This document shows, in pieces, positions 11,541 to 22,092 of a stretch of DNA of 64,000 nt (positions are counted from its first letter, which is position 1; every line of letters begins with the position of its first letter). The notes under the pieces were generated by a model. That model had not been told where the DNA came from. It was given only the letters and a program-made list of their open reading frames with translations, and did not search any database. The position numbers and the translations under genes were made by a program. This DNA is from Cervus elaphus (taxonomy: Eukaryota; Chordata; Mammalia; Artiodactyla; Cervidae), in NCBI RefSeq assembly GCF_910594005.1, contig NC_057818.1, positions 61,020,001 to 61,084,000 on the forward strand. The letters are read 5' to 3'.

Positions 11541-12530
11541 TGATAAGACTTAACTTTAGCTTTTTTCTTAGTCCTGTTTTTGTTTCCCAGGCAGAATTGC
11601 AGCTCGAAAAATGTGTTTTAACAAGTTAACCTTTTCCTAACTGCAGGTGTAAGAAGAGATGGTTTTGCAATTTCAAAAAAGATTTTATTTTAATCAATTT
11701 TTTCTGGACTCTAAAGTATATCATGGGCATTCAGTGTCAAAAATGTGATTTTTCCTTTTTGTAGTTATAGTATATTATTAATGATATATGCATGAGGGAA
11801 TTGCTGTCACACTGGATGTAAAGCCTTGGCTACAAAATTTTGACAAATAGTCGGACTATTAAGCATACCTTGAGGTAACACATTCTATTGAAATCTCTTA
11901 TGAGGACCGATGTGATTAGGAAAAGGGAGAGAGAAAGTGAATCTCTCTGGGTCTAAAGGATGTAAAGGTATATTCAAAAACCAATCTTGTAAATCAGTAC
12001 TAATAATGTGCCACTTCTGAGGAATACTAGTAGGTGATGGGATCCCTGGTTGTAGTGCACCCATAGGTTTCATAGATGCATTAACCTTTCTAAGGTCTGT
12101 TAAGAGACGTCATTTGTTAGATTTCTTTTTTATAACAAAAATAGGAGAGTTCCAAGGAGAGTAAGATTCCTCAATATGTTTTAATTCTAAGTGTCTGTCT
12201 TTAAATTCTTAGTAGCCTGTGATTTTTCTTTCGTAAGGGGCCATTGTTCTGTCCAAATAGGCTCGTCATTCTTCAAGGTTATTTTAGTAATTGCTTTGTT
12301 TTTTAAATGAGCAGTGACCCCTAGGAAAAATGTGGAATGTGTATCTGAGTTTGCCATTGCATAAGTAAGTCCCTTCCTATTTGATTAAGCAGTGCATCTA
12401 TCACATAAGGTCTTAATGTTGCAAGCAGGCCTTTTGGTCCTTCATATGCCTAGATTTGAACATTTTGATAAATTTCTTATACTTTGGTTTGAGAAATTCC
12501 TGCAATTTGGCAAGGGATTTTTTGTATAGG
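11541..12530 (-). pseudogene. Provirus 2 pol remnant (reverse transcriptase)
   Basis: Minus-strand RT signatures run from about 12240 down to about 11720: a SPWNSP-like segment, a DLxxWFxxIPL block and an LPQGM block. The catalytic YxDD region is damaged. RNase H and most of integrase are missing between RT and env, so a large internal deletion has occurred. Confidence 0.75.
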
Positions 12531-12830
12531 CCAGGATTTGGGACATAAATGTTTGGAAATTTAAGGCAAAAGAAGTAACTGAGCAATTTTGTCCCCCTTT
12601 TTGAATTGCCATAGAATACGAGATGACATCATAATTTGAATCTCTCCTTTATAATCTGAACCAATTATTCCAGGGTGAACAGTAATTCCTTTAGAAGTCA
12701 AACTAGATTGGCCAAGTGAAAGACCAAAGGTTTGTGGTGGCAGGGGTCCAAAAAGTCCGGTAGGTACTCTAGAAGGGACTGCTTGACGGTAAAGGAAAAA
12801 AATCATATAGGGCTGCTATATCGATGGCAG
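12531..12830 (-). pseudogene. Provirus 2 dUTPase/protease region
   Basis: The minus strand carries a dUTPase-type fold signature: GLSLGQSSL, then GxxxHPGxIxSDYxGEI, and a C-terminal GDKIAQLLLLP. A pro-encoded dUTPase is typical of betaretroviruses. The surrounding frame is interrupted. Confidence 0.75.
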
Positions 12831-14340
12831 CACTGCCAGATGTTGAGGGTTTGAAGGAAAAGATAGAATTTTCCCCTGGTTTTTGTTGTAGGGGACCTGG
12901 GGGGGGGGTCCCCTGTTTGGCGTTTCCTGGAATAGCTTTTCCCTCAATATCAAATTTAGATTTACAATCTTTGGCCGAATGCATTCCGCTAGGGCAGTGA
13001 GGGCAGATTCTTGGAAGTTTTTTTATTAGCTCTTAGGGCAGTCCCTCTTTAAAACTTTTTTTATCTCCACATGTAAAGTATCCTTCATTTCCCTTTCTAA
13101 GGCAGCAGCCATTGTCTCAGCTAGCATTTGCATCTTTTGAGTTTCTGATCCTAGATTGGGACAAGCCTTCAAATAATCAATAATAGTCCCAGTCTTACAA
13201 ATTGGAGCGACAGCTCTTTGACATTCCTGATTTGCATTCTCATAAGCAAGTAATATCTCTAGCTGTTTTTTGGCTTCTTCTCCAATTACAGTACAGGAAA
13301 TAGCAGTCTCTAATCTAGCTAAAAAATCAGCATAACTGTCATTAGGTCCTTGTAATATTTTAGTGTAGCTACCTGTAGGCTCTCTTTGAGGAGTAAATTC
13401 AATCCCAAGCTTCAAGGGCCGCTGTTTTTAATTGTTCATGCCATAAGGGAGGGCATTGTATTTGAGCTTCTATGGTATCAAATTGTCTGGCGCCAGTTAA
13501 CATTTCAAAAGTAATTTGGTTTTGGGGAGTGCCAGCTCGAGCATTCTTGTTAGCATGATCTCTGGCTACATCATGAAACCACATTGTCCATTGAAGATAT
13601 TCTGGTTTAAGGAGAGCTTTGTTAAAGTTCTTCAATCATAGGGAATAACATTTCCAATAGAAGATGTCACAACATTTAGAAGCTCTTCAGTGAAAGGCGA
13701 ATGTGGGCCATACATAGTTACAGCCTTTTTCATTTGTTGCATGTAAAAAAGATGAATACCATCATATTGAGGTACTATGTGCCCTTGAGCGTCAGGATTT
13801 CTTAAAACTGGAAAGACGGAGAAATCATCGGTGTCAGAAACTTATGATCGCAAAGCCAGTAATTCAGAGAACCTGTGTCACGGAGGAGAGCGAGTAACTG
13901 CTGATTTTTTGGAAATATGAGTCTGTGCCAAGGACTTACCATTTTTGTCCAGAAAAGCATTGCCAGTTTTGGTGTCAAGAAATGTGTGAGGAGAGTCGTT
14001 GTCAGAATCATTAGGTTCTAACAAAGGAGAGACTTGGATCTGTGCCTGCTGGCAGAGGAGGAGCATTTGGAGCAGCTGAGACAGGGCTAGTAGGAAAATT
14101 TTGAAATATTTTATGTTGCTCTAATTGGGCCTTCTGTAAAGTTTTATCATCTAGTTGATATTCACACAGTAAGTGTTCTATCTGTTGTTGAATATTGGGA
14201 GGGCTAGAGTTTACCTTGAAATGACAGAGTTACAGCTTTAATGAGAGCCCATAGGGGCCAGAAATCAACTGGAATATTTTTTTCCCTGCCTGGGGGCTCA
14301 TTCAACATTTTCTTCAACCCGGTGCCAAATTTCTAAATCA
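12831..14340 (-). pseudogene. Provirus 2 gag remnants (NC, CA, MA)
   Basis: The minus strand contains a zinc-knuckle remnant (HxAxDCKSK, near 12950-12985) and a capsid segment of 129 codons (13026-13415). That capsid segment has a major-homology-region-like stretch (QGPNDSYADFLARL). An N-terminal capsid piece (13399-13635) and short matrix-side pieces (13800-14070) follow, then decayed sequence. The frame is shifted at least twice. It is recognisably betaretroviral and not functional. Confidence 0.78.
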
Positions 14341-14591
14341 AAGCTGCCTTTATCAGGGAACCAAGGATTACATTTAACCACGTTTGAAAGCAAGCCCCTA
14401 TTCACTGGCATGAAACCAAAAGTCCCTGTGCTGTAAACAAATGATGAAGTGAAGTAGAGAAATGATGGGGCTTTCCAGCCGTTTGACCCGTGTCTTAATG
14501 CTTACCACCTCAGTAGGTCCCGACTTCATAAGGCCCTGAGTCACTCCGTCCGAAATGCCGTGTATACCAGAGTCCCTGTTCAGGCTCCACT
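14341..14591 (-). other. Provirus 2 leader and primer-binding site
   Basis: This is the untranslated leader between gag and the 5' LTR. A lysine-tRNA-type primer-binding site, with two differences from the usual sequence, lies at about 14572-14589 just outside the LTR end. Confidence 0.65.
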
Positions 14592-15053
14592 TGCTGGGGT
14601 CCTTTAATGGACCGGAACCTGGCGGTCCAGAGTCAACGATAAGAAAGTGAAAGAAAGAAAGAAAGAAAGACACGGGGAAGCAAGGTCTGATGGAGCAAAG
14701 GTGCTTTAAGGATCTTTCTGTGAGTATATACAGGTTGTTGTAGAAGAAATTTCTTTCGATGATGATAAAGATCAGAAAACCAAGCGTATAGCAACTGTTA
14801 CCAAGGGAACAAGGGATTAATAATGGTCACAAGTTCAGGAGACAATCCATATCTCAAGAAAGAGGATCGAGATTAAGCAGTTTTGTCGTAAGGAGAATGT
14901 TTACTGAAGGAGATTCAAGCCCGTCTCATCCTATAACCTCAGTCCTTGGAGCGGCAAGCCGTTCCACTGGTTTCTGAGAACAGAAACTGATAAAGAACAG
15001 AGGATTTATGAGAAACAGCACATAGGAATCCTCCTGTTAAACATTCCCTGACA
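14592..15053 (-). mobile_element. Provirus 2, 5' LTR (antisense)
   Basis: It runs from TGCTGGGG (14592) to CCCTGACA (15053) on the plus strand. It is the partner of 9615-10082 in the same orientation and is followed by the 6-bp target duplicate ggaatc (15054-15059). Confidence 0.88.
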
Positions 15054-15082
15054 GGAATCTACTAAAGTCAGCTCTGGATAAG

Positions 15083-15486
15083 TGTCAGGGGATGTTCAAC
15101 TTTAAGGGATCCAATATGTTGCATTTTCTTCCTTTGTGCGCCATTTCTGAAGGAATCTCTGTTCCTTATCAGTTACTGGAATACAGGAACGAGCAGAGCT
15201 GCATGCAGTTCTCAGGACTGAGATGATGGGAAAGGTCACCTGCTTGGATTCCCTTCAGTGACTCCGTTTAGTGAGTCTCTTTAGTGACCTTTTACTTACA
15301 GGACTATCCTTTTTGTTGCAACTGATGGAATTTCATTCTTAATGGTTGAGTAATCATTTTATTGAAGATATATAGGCATGCGTTTCTGCAAATAAAGTAC
15401 CCTTGTTTCACTCGAGACTTGGGTCCCCCACTTCCTTCTTTTCATTGACTCCAGTCCCCAGGTCCCGGTCTGTAAAGACTATAACA
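15083..15486 (+). mobile_element. ERV 5' LTR, sense orientation
   Basis: It begins TGTCAGGGG (15083) and ends TATAACA (15486). It matches the LTR at 6340-6795 over both outer thirds. The middle part (about 15315-15368) instead resembles an antisense L1 segment ('atggttgagtaatc'), so it has been replaced or partly deleted. A lysine-tRNA-type primer-binding site follows directly at 15489. Confidence 0.82.
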
Positions 15487-16045
15487 AGTGGCGCCCAAAC
15501 AGGGACCTAGAGAGGCCCTTGGCAAGGGGACCAAGTGACTGTTGACCTCCGGAGGTCGGTAAGTGCGGGGATATGGGACAAATGGCTGGAAAGACCCATC
15601 ACTTCTCTACTTGACTTCATCATCTATGTAAAGTTCAAGGACTTTCGGTTTTGTGTCAGCTAATAGAGGCTTGTCTCCAAACGGTGGTTGAACATTATCC
15701 CTGGTTCCCTGATGAAGGCAGTTTCAATTTAGAAATTTGAAACGAGATTAAAGAGAATGTTAAACCAGCCTCAAGACGGGGTAAAATATTCCAATAGTTT
15801 TCCGGCCCATATGGGCTCTTATTAAATCTGTGGTTCTTCCATTTCAAGGTTATTCTATCCTTCTCCCCCCCTCCCCCCCGCAATATTCAACAACAGGCAG
15901 AACACTTGTTACATGAATATTAATTAGATGATGAAACTTTACAAAAGGCTGAATTAGAACAACAGAGAGAAGAGGAACTAAAAAGCCTCTTGATGAAAGT
16001 GAAAGAGGAGAGTGAAAAAGTTGGCAGCATAGGAAGCAGTTGGTT
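15487..16045 (+). pseudogene. Retroviral primer-binding site, leader and gag (matrix) fragment, sense
   Basis: The primer-binding site at 15489-15506 is of lysine-tRNA type with one difference. It is followed by a splice-donor-like 'gaggtcggtaagtg' and an ATG at about 15573 (MGQ, as in myristoylated Gag). The matrix-like frame is broken by stops, and a C-run at 15867-15880 adds a frameshift. Sequence with clear gag character ends near 16040, where the duplicated host sequence starts. Confidence 0.7.
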
Positions 16046-17270
16046 TTAATGTCTAAAGGTATCAGTAGTCAAACATCGGAAAAACCAGTGAGACTGTTTA
16101 ACAAAACACTGAATGTTTACTCATGATATCAATTTGTTAATTCCTTTTCCTGCCATACAGATGTGTTCCATTGTTCTATATGGTAGTTGAAGATGGTAGT
16201 AAATTACTATTTATCTGTTTTACTAAACAAAAAAATTACTATTTACTATCTGTTGCCTAAGACATTTTTACGCTAGCCTAATGAACAGTAATGTTTGGAA
16301 ATATTTAGTATTAATAAATACTAAATAGAAGTCCAGTTTTCCAAAGGATATTAAAATGTTGATTTAACATTCGAAAATTAATAAGTGTGCTCCATAGTTC
16401 CTTGTCAGCTATAGTAGAATTTCCTTTTTGTTGAGTTTTTAATATTGTGATGGTGTTTGCCATACCTCAGCATGAATCGGCCATAGGCATTCGTGTGTCC
16501 CCTCCCTCCTTCCCCACGCTATCCCTCCAAGCTGTCACAGAGCAGTGGCTCTGGATGCGCAGTCACATATCAGACTCCCACTGGCTATCTATTTTGCATA
16601 TGGCAATAGATATGTTTCAATGCGATTCTCTCAAATCATGCTACCCTATTTCTTTTGTTTTTTCAAGTTTTTCCTTAGCGTTCTTTTTTCTGTCACATGT
16701 TGTGACTGAGATTTAAAGTTTAATTTACATTTCTTCTCTGCCTTCCACTAACAAATACATAAGTCAGTGGATTATTTTGAGACTTTTGTCATGTGAAAAT
16801 GCACATGAGACAATGACAGGGAACACAGTAGCTGCCCTATAGACATGAAGAAAGTTCCTTTAGGACTTGAGTTCAGTCAGTTAATACACATAGAAATATT
16901 TATAAATAGTGCAAAGTTGGTGATAATTTTGGTGAAAATAAGTTGGAATGTCTTCTCAAGATGTTATTTGGTAGTCTGCATTGTTGTCCACATCTGACAG
17001 AGCTTTTGGAAACAGCAAAGAAAAAGAGAGAATATATAATTTCTAAACAAAAATTAAAACTGCCTAATTACCATCAAATGATCATCTAGTAATTTTTGAC
17101 ATTCCATTATGTTGAGGAAGTATTCACTTATGTATTATATATTATGATGTAAACAAGTTTTTCTCAAAAGTATTTGAAGCTATGTCATCATAAGCATGAA
17201 ACAGAAACAGTTTCTATAAAGAAGAACGCAGTTCTCATTACAGGAAATTTTTTTTCTCTTCTTCAATAAC
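16046..17270. repeat. Segmental duplication, copy A (spacer)
   Basis: Non-coding. It aligns by eye with 43410-45100 almost throughout, for example 'ctgtttaacaaaacactgaatgtttactcat'-type strings shared in part, and 'gcagttctcatta' near both ends. It includes an old antisense L1 3' UTR piece at 16434-16700 that is present in both copies. It is the part of the intergenic unit that survived next to the ERV complex. Confidence 0.85.
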
Positions 17271-17716
17271 TTTTAAGTTTTATTTTTGGCTGTGCTGGGT
17301 CTTCACTGTGCCCCTGGCTTTTCTGTCCTTGTGTCGAGCAGGAGCTATAAATTCTGTACATAAAATATAGAAACGTGGCTGGTGTGTGGTTGGAGACTGG
17401 CATTCTGAATCTCCTAGTTTTGGTCGGTCCAGATCACTCAATGTCTTTTTTTTTCTTTCGGCTGTGCTGAGCCTTTTTTGCTGCACGTGGGCTTTCCCTA
17501 GTTGCAGCAAGCAGGAACCACTAATTGCTGCACTGGCTTCTCACTGCTGTAGCTACTCTTGTTGCAGAGCACAAGCTTTAGAGCACCCGCTCAGTACTTG
17601 TGTTGCTCGGGCTTAGTTGCTCCAAGGCACATGGTATCCTCCCAGACCAGGGATCAAACCTATGTCCCAGGCATTGGCATGTTGGATTCTTTATCACTGG
17701 ACCACCAGGGAAGTGT
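17271..17716 (-). repeat. CHR-type SINEs (antisense, one partial and one full)
   Basis: A partial element is seen around 17271-17340. A fuller element at 17440-17716 ends on the plus strand with 'ctggaccaccagggaag', the complement of the CHR head. Confidence 0.75.
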
Positions 17717-18440
17717 CAGTGAGTGGCTTTCAGCTGAGCAAATCACACTATCTTTCAGCCAGGATCCTCCTGTGTCTTTTAACCATTAATACCCTGCCAA
17801 ATAAAATTTGGGGTCATCACCGCATAACTGGGAGATCTGAAAACCAGGAGAGACTCGCCTAAACTTACCTGGACTTCCTGAGGAGGAGGATGGGCCCAAG
17901 AGGCTGTTGCTGATTTACCAAGGCTACTATGTCTGAAGCTCAGAACGGTACCTGTTTTTCTCCAGCCTGCATTCCCCTCAGGGTGCATTGTGGTTGGGCC
18001 GCTGCAGTGACTAATAAGCTTGACCTTTGAAGAAGTGGAATGTCAAGATATTTTCCTCCTTACAGGTGTTACTATGAGGTGTTACTAAGAGCTGTGTGTT
18101 TCACATTCCAGCTTGTCACCCCTACACAAAGCCAGTTCTTGTTTACTTAAACTGCTTAAATTAATTCTAATTACAGGAATATTTCTGGGTCCAGCCACCA
18201 CCGCACATCAACCCCCACCCACCCCTCCCCACCGCCAGCCCGGCCACCACACCAGGTTTCAGTTCCCAGACTGAACTGCTTCAGCCTCATCAGCAGGAAT
18301 CCTGTTAAGAGGATAATTTCAACCCAATTATCCCACAGAATTTTACGTTTTTACTTTAAAACTTACAGTTATGAGGAATCAATGATGCAACACAAGACGG
18401 GAAAGACCCTCACATACTTCTAAACCCTGTCAAGATACCT
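17717..18440. other. Intergenic spacer, no gene seen
   Basis: This is unique-looking sequence with a C-rich stretch at 18195-18250. No exon, conserved frame or named repeat could be recognised, and no clear counterpart was found in unit B. Confidence 0.5.
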
Positions 18441-18459
18441 GGGAACCATAGGAAGAACA

Positions 18460-18620
18460 CAGCAGGTGTCCGCTCGGCCCGCCCCTCACACGCCCAGGCG
18501 CAGGCGTGTGTCCTACGCCCCGCCCCTCCCTGTTCTGATACCAGTGGGCGACGTGTCTCGCGTCTCTGCTTCAATGTGAGCGATTCTACAGCAAATTCCC
18601 AAAGCCGAGACTTGGTAGGT
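18460..18620. promoter_or_regulatory. Small CpG island with GC boxes
   Basis: About twelve CpGs fall within about 110 bp (18473-18580), with two ccgcccc-type Sp1 boxes. A possible splice-donor 'ttggtaggtg' lies at 18613-18622. This could be an alternative first exon of gene A or the promoter of a lost gene. The direction is not clear. Confidence 0.45.
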
Positions 18621-18845
18621 GCGGCCAACCATTGGGAACCTGAGGTACTTGTTTGTTTTGGTTTTTGTTGTTAAGCTGCGCCTGTGGGGTCCCCTCTCCT
18701 CCCTATCCGTGGTCTCCAGTCACTTCGCACCTCCCTGTTCTCCGACCCCTTCCTCTAGCCGAAATAAATTCAGTCGTTGCTGTGAGAAACCCAGGGTCTG
18801 ATTTCCTCCCGAGGTAAGATACTGAGGTAACACATACAGTGCACG

Positions 18846-19065
18846 AAGGTGAAGTGACGTGAAGTCACTCAGTCATGTCCGACTCTTTGCGACCCTGTGG
18901 AGTGTAGCCTACCAAGCTCCTCCATCCATGGGATTCTCCAGGCAAGAATACTGGAGTGGGTTACCATTTCCTTTTCCAGAGGATCTTCGCGACCCAGGGA
19001 TTGAACCAGGGTCTCCCACATTGGAGGCAGATGCTTTAACCTCTGAGCCACCAGGGAAGCTCTAC
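18846..19065 (-). repeat. Bov-tA SINE (antisense)
   Basis: The complementary Bov-A body ('cactcagtcatgtccgact') and tRNA-like head ('gagccaccagggaagct') are both present. Confidence 0.9.
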
Positions 19066-19370
19066 AGTGCACAAAATACGTAGTAATTTATAAGGAAAAG
19101 GTCATTTTAAGTATGACATGGCACTTGATAATTTTATAAGTATCAAATCACGTGTTCAGGAACTAGTTTCGAATTTCAGCTTTGGGACTGGTGCTGGAGT
19201 TGAAGTTCTTTCTCGAGTGTTAGGTAGGCATATTACTGTCCTTTTCTGTTTTATATGACTGTGGTAGTAAATTGACTACAAAGACTTCATTTTAGGAGGT
19301 TATTTTCAGTGATGCTGGTTACTTGTATGAGCTTTAGAATCAAAGAGAAATATAAAATGGTTGCAGTGCT

Positions 19371-19800
19371 TATTCTGCCCATAGTCCGAGTCCCCGGTCG
19401 GGAAAGAAGACTCCTCGAAACAATGCAACTCGCAATAGGGGAATTTATTACTGACTCAAGCCAGGGCCTCCCGCCCTCACCAGGTGTGTGAGGACGAAAG
19501 GCCCCGAGCCCCAGTTCTCTCGGGTATTTATTAGGTCAAAATAAGCAGCAGGTAGTTGGCACAATCGGATTGGTTACACAGTGGGTAGTTGGCGCAAGCT
19601 GATTGGTTACACAGTTGCAAGGTAATTTTTGTTGGCCCAAAGTGGGGCTTTCAGCTTTCCCCTGATAGGTTCCCTTTTTTCTGGCTAGGCATATGTTGAT
19701 TGGCTGGCTCCAGGAGGCCTGATAATTATGTTACCGCGGGAAACCAGGCCTACTCCTAATCTAGGCTGCCTGCCATGGCGTTAGCTGTGACAGCCTCACA
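19371..19800 (-). mobile_element. Gammaretrovirus-like ERV solo LTR (antisense)
   Basis: It ends on the plus strand in 'gacagcctcaca' (19800), giving a TGTGAGGC start on its own strand. It shares its layout ('gaatttattactgactcaagcc', repeated 'gattggttacac' CCAAT-type boxes) with the LTR at 53643-54044. A gtgct repeat flanks it (19366-19370 and 19801-19805). No internal viral sequence adjoins it. Confidence 0.72.
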
Positions 19801-20179
19801 GTGCTCAGTCAGATCTCTTTGAGCTTCCCAGGGACTGTAGCCCACCAGGCTCCTGTGTCCATGGGATTTCCCAGACAAGAATACTGGAGTGGGTCGTGTT
19901 AAGTCGCTCAGTCCTGTCGGACTCTTGGCAGCCCTATGGACTGCAGCAGGTAGGGTTCCCTGCCCTTCACCATCTCCAGAACTTGCTCAAACTCCTGTCC
20001 ATTGAGTCCGTGATGACATCCAACCATGTCATCCTCTTTTCCGCCTGCCTTCCATTTTTCCCAGCGTCAGGGTCTTTTCTAATGAGTCTACTCTTCATAT
20101 CAGGTAGCCAGAGTATTGGAACTTCAGCTTCAGCATCAGTTCTTCCAGTGAATATTCAGGGTTGATTTCCTTTAGGATT
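19801..20179 (-). repeat. Bov-A plus BovB 3' end (antisense)
   Basis: A Bov-A-like segment (19820-19930) runs into the antisense BovB 3' region ('tccattgagtccgtgatgacatccaacca'-like, in part). The BovB part is interrupted at 20180 by an LTR and resumes after it. Confidence 0.75.
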
Positions 20180-20688
20180 TGTTATGGAAAAATGAGAATC
20201 CCGAGTCGCAAAGCATGCCTCGGAGGAGTACTCAAGACAGCGGAGTACAGTTTATTACCCCAGCACGTCCCAGGGGAATTGTTCTGAGCAAGGACCCCGA
20301 CATTTTCGAGAGACTCGTTTCTATACCCCTCACCAAGTGACTGTTTACATGTTCGCAACTTCTTTGGATGTATGTGATTTAGTTTTACAACATGTAGGTG
20401 TAGGGAGAACTATCAATTAAGGTTAAAGGGGAACAATAATTATACTTCAAAGGGGATATCTTCATTGTTAATCTAATCGGGGCAGCCGGACCTTAACTCC
20501 AATCTTTGCCATCTATGGGGAGTGAGGTCTCCAAGGAGACCTGGTTTTACTTTAAGGATAGTTTCCTCATTCTTGAGCAAAGTTCAGGCCCAGTTTACAT
20601 GCTGTCTTAAGATGGCTGACAGGCCTCAAGATGGAGTTCCTGCCCTCCTCAAAGCAGCCCCAAGAGACTGATGGTCTTAAAGGACTCA
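20180..20688 (-). mobile_element. ERV solo LTR (antisense) inside a BovB fragment
   Basis: A block of about 500 bp begins TGTTATGG and ends near 'aggactca'. It has TTTATTA-type polyadenylation complement near its left end and is embedded in BovB sequence on both sides. The exact right boundary and the target duplication could not be fixed. The family was not recognised. Confidence 0.55.
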
Positions 20689-20856
20689 CCTTGCAGTACA
20701 AGGGACTCTGAAGAGTCTTCTCCAGCACCACAATCCAAAAGCATGAATTCTGCTATGTTCAGCCTTCTTTATGGACCAGCATTCAAAAAGCAAAACTTTG
20801 ATTCTAATTTTTATATTATAGGCTCTTCAGATAAACCATTCAGTTGCTTAAGCACT
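20689..20856 (-). repeat. BovB fragment continuation (antisense)
   Basis: It continues the BovB 3' region after the LTR ('ttgcagtacaagggactct', 'ttctccagcaccacaatcc', 'cagccttctttatgg'). Confidence 0.7.
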
Positions 20857-21073
20857 GCATAAGTGAAGTGAAGTCATTCAGTCGTGTCCGACTCTCTGTG
20901 ACCCCATGGACTGTAGCCTACAGCACTCCCCCGTCCATGGGATTTTCAAGGCAAGAGTACTGGAGTGGGTTGCCATTTCCTTCTCCAGAGGATCTTCCCA
21001 ACCCAGGGATTGAACCTGTGTCTCCCACATTGTAGGCAGATGCTTTACCATCTGAGCCACCAGGGAAGTCCAT
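20857..21073 (-). repeat. Bov-tA SINE (antisense)
   Basis: This is a complete antisense Bov-tA ending in 'gagccaccagggaagtcc'. Confidence 0.92.
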
Positions 21074-21430
21074 AAGAACATTATAAAATTTTTGTTTTCT
21101 AATGTTCCCCTTACATAATTGTTGAAATGGAGATGATCTGTAATGTATATATAATATTTAAACCGTGAATAATGTTGATAATGCCATTTATCATGTTTTA
21201 AAAATGGTCCACAAAATTGTCTCCTTACCTATTTACACCTCTCCTACAGAGGGTTACCATGTGCAGCTGTTTTTGGTTAGAAGCTACATCCAAAGACTCA
21301 ACGGCAGTATGTTACGTGACAGGTTAAAGCAAAATAAAACCAAAAAAAAAAAAACCGGAAAATTAATTTGAGACTGTATATGATACTACATATTTGCTAG
21401 GAATTTGATATTTGGAGAGAAGAAAATACA

Positions 21431-21572
21431 GTCGACCTTTCGTATCTGCATATCCATGGATTCAATCGAAGCATGGAAAATATTTGGGGAAAAAATTCCA
21501 TGATATTCCAAAAAACACAACTTGAATTTGCCACTCATGGCAACTATTTATATAGCACTTACATTATATCTG
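21431..21572 (+). repeat. Old DNA-transposon fragment (Tigger/MER-like)
   Basis: It begins 'cagtcgacctttcgtatctg' and continues with 'atccatggattcaat' and 'aaatatttgggg', a pattern of old mammalian mariner-Tigger non-autonomous elements. It is cut at 21573 by a SINE. Confidence 0.5.
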
Positions 21573-21790
21573 GGCTTCCCTGGTGGCTCAGACAGTAAAG
21601 GATGTGCCTGCATTGCAGGAGACTTGGTTTGATCCGTGGGTCAGGAAGATCCCCTGGAGAAGGAAATAGCCACCCACTCTAGTATTCTTGCCTGGAGAAT
21701 TCCCGGGACAGAGGAGCCTGTCGGACAGAGGAGTCCAACTCCATGGGGTCGCAAAGAGTCGGTCACGAGTGAGCGACTAACGTTACATTA
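21573..21790 (+). repeat. Bov-tA SINE
   Basis: It has a tRNA-like head ('gggcttccctggtggctcag') and the Bov-A body, with a local partial duplication ('ggacagaggag' twice). Confidence 0.9.
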
Positions 21791-21899
21791 TTTTGAGCAT
21801 AGGGACCTTTGTTGTCAATGTGATGCCTTTGCTTTCTAACTTCCCTTCGGAAGCAGATGTCTTTTAGTTTCCTGCCGTCACCTTCCTCAGAGATTACAC

Positions 21900-22092
21900 T
21901 ATTAAATTGTTCGGCCTCGAGGGGGCCCGCCTCACCTTCCCAAGCTGCAAGGCAGACCCGGCTTCCCTCCAAGACCCGCACCCTGACAGCTTGTTTCCGC
22001 TTGCCCGGGCCGCCCCGCCTTTTCACTGCCTGCCAGCGCAGCTTCCCACATCCTGAAGAGGAGAGCCGGCGGTGCAGCTGTCTCAGCGCGAC
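21900..22092 (+). promoter_or_regulatory. Gene A CpG-rich promoter and first (non-coding) exon
   Basis: This is GC- and CpG-rich sequence ending in a consensus donor: exon 1 ends at 22092 and the intron begins gtgagtttct at 22093. It is paralogous to 48830-49115, with identical intron starts and more than 200 bp of clearly related intron downstream ('gcgaaggggcgcc', 'aagtccgcactgaagccggt' in both). The transcription start was not determined. Confidence 0.7.
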
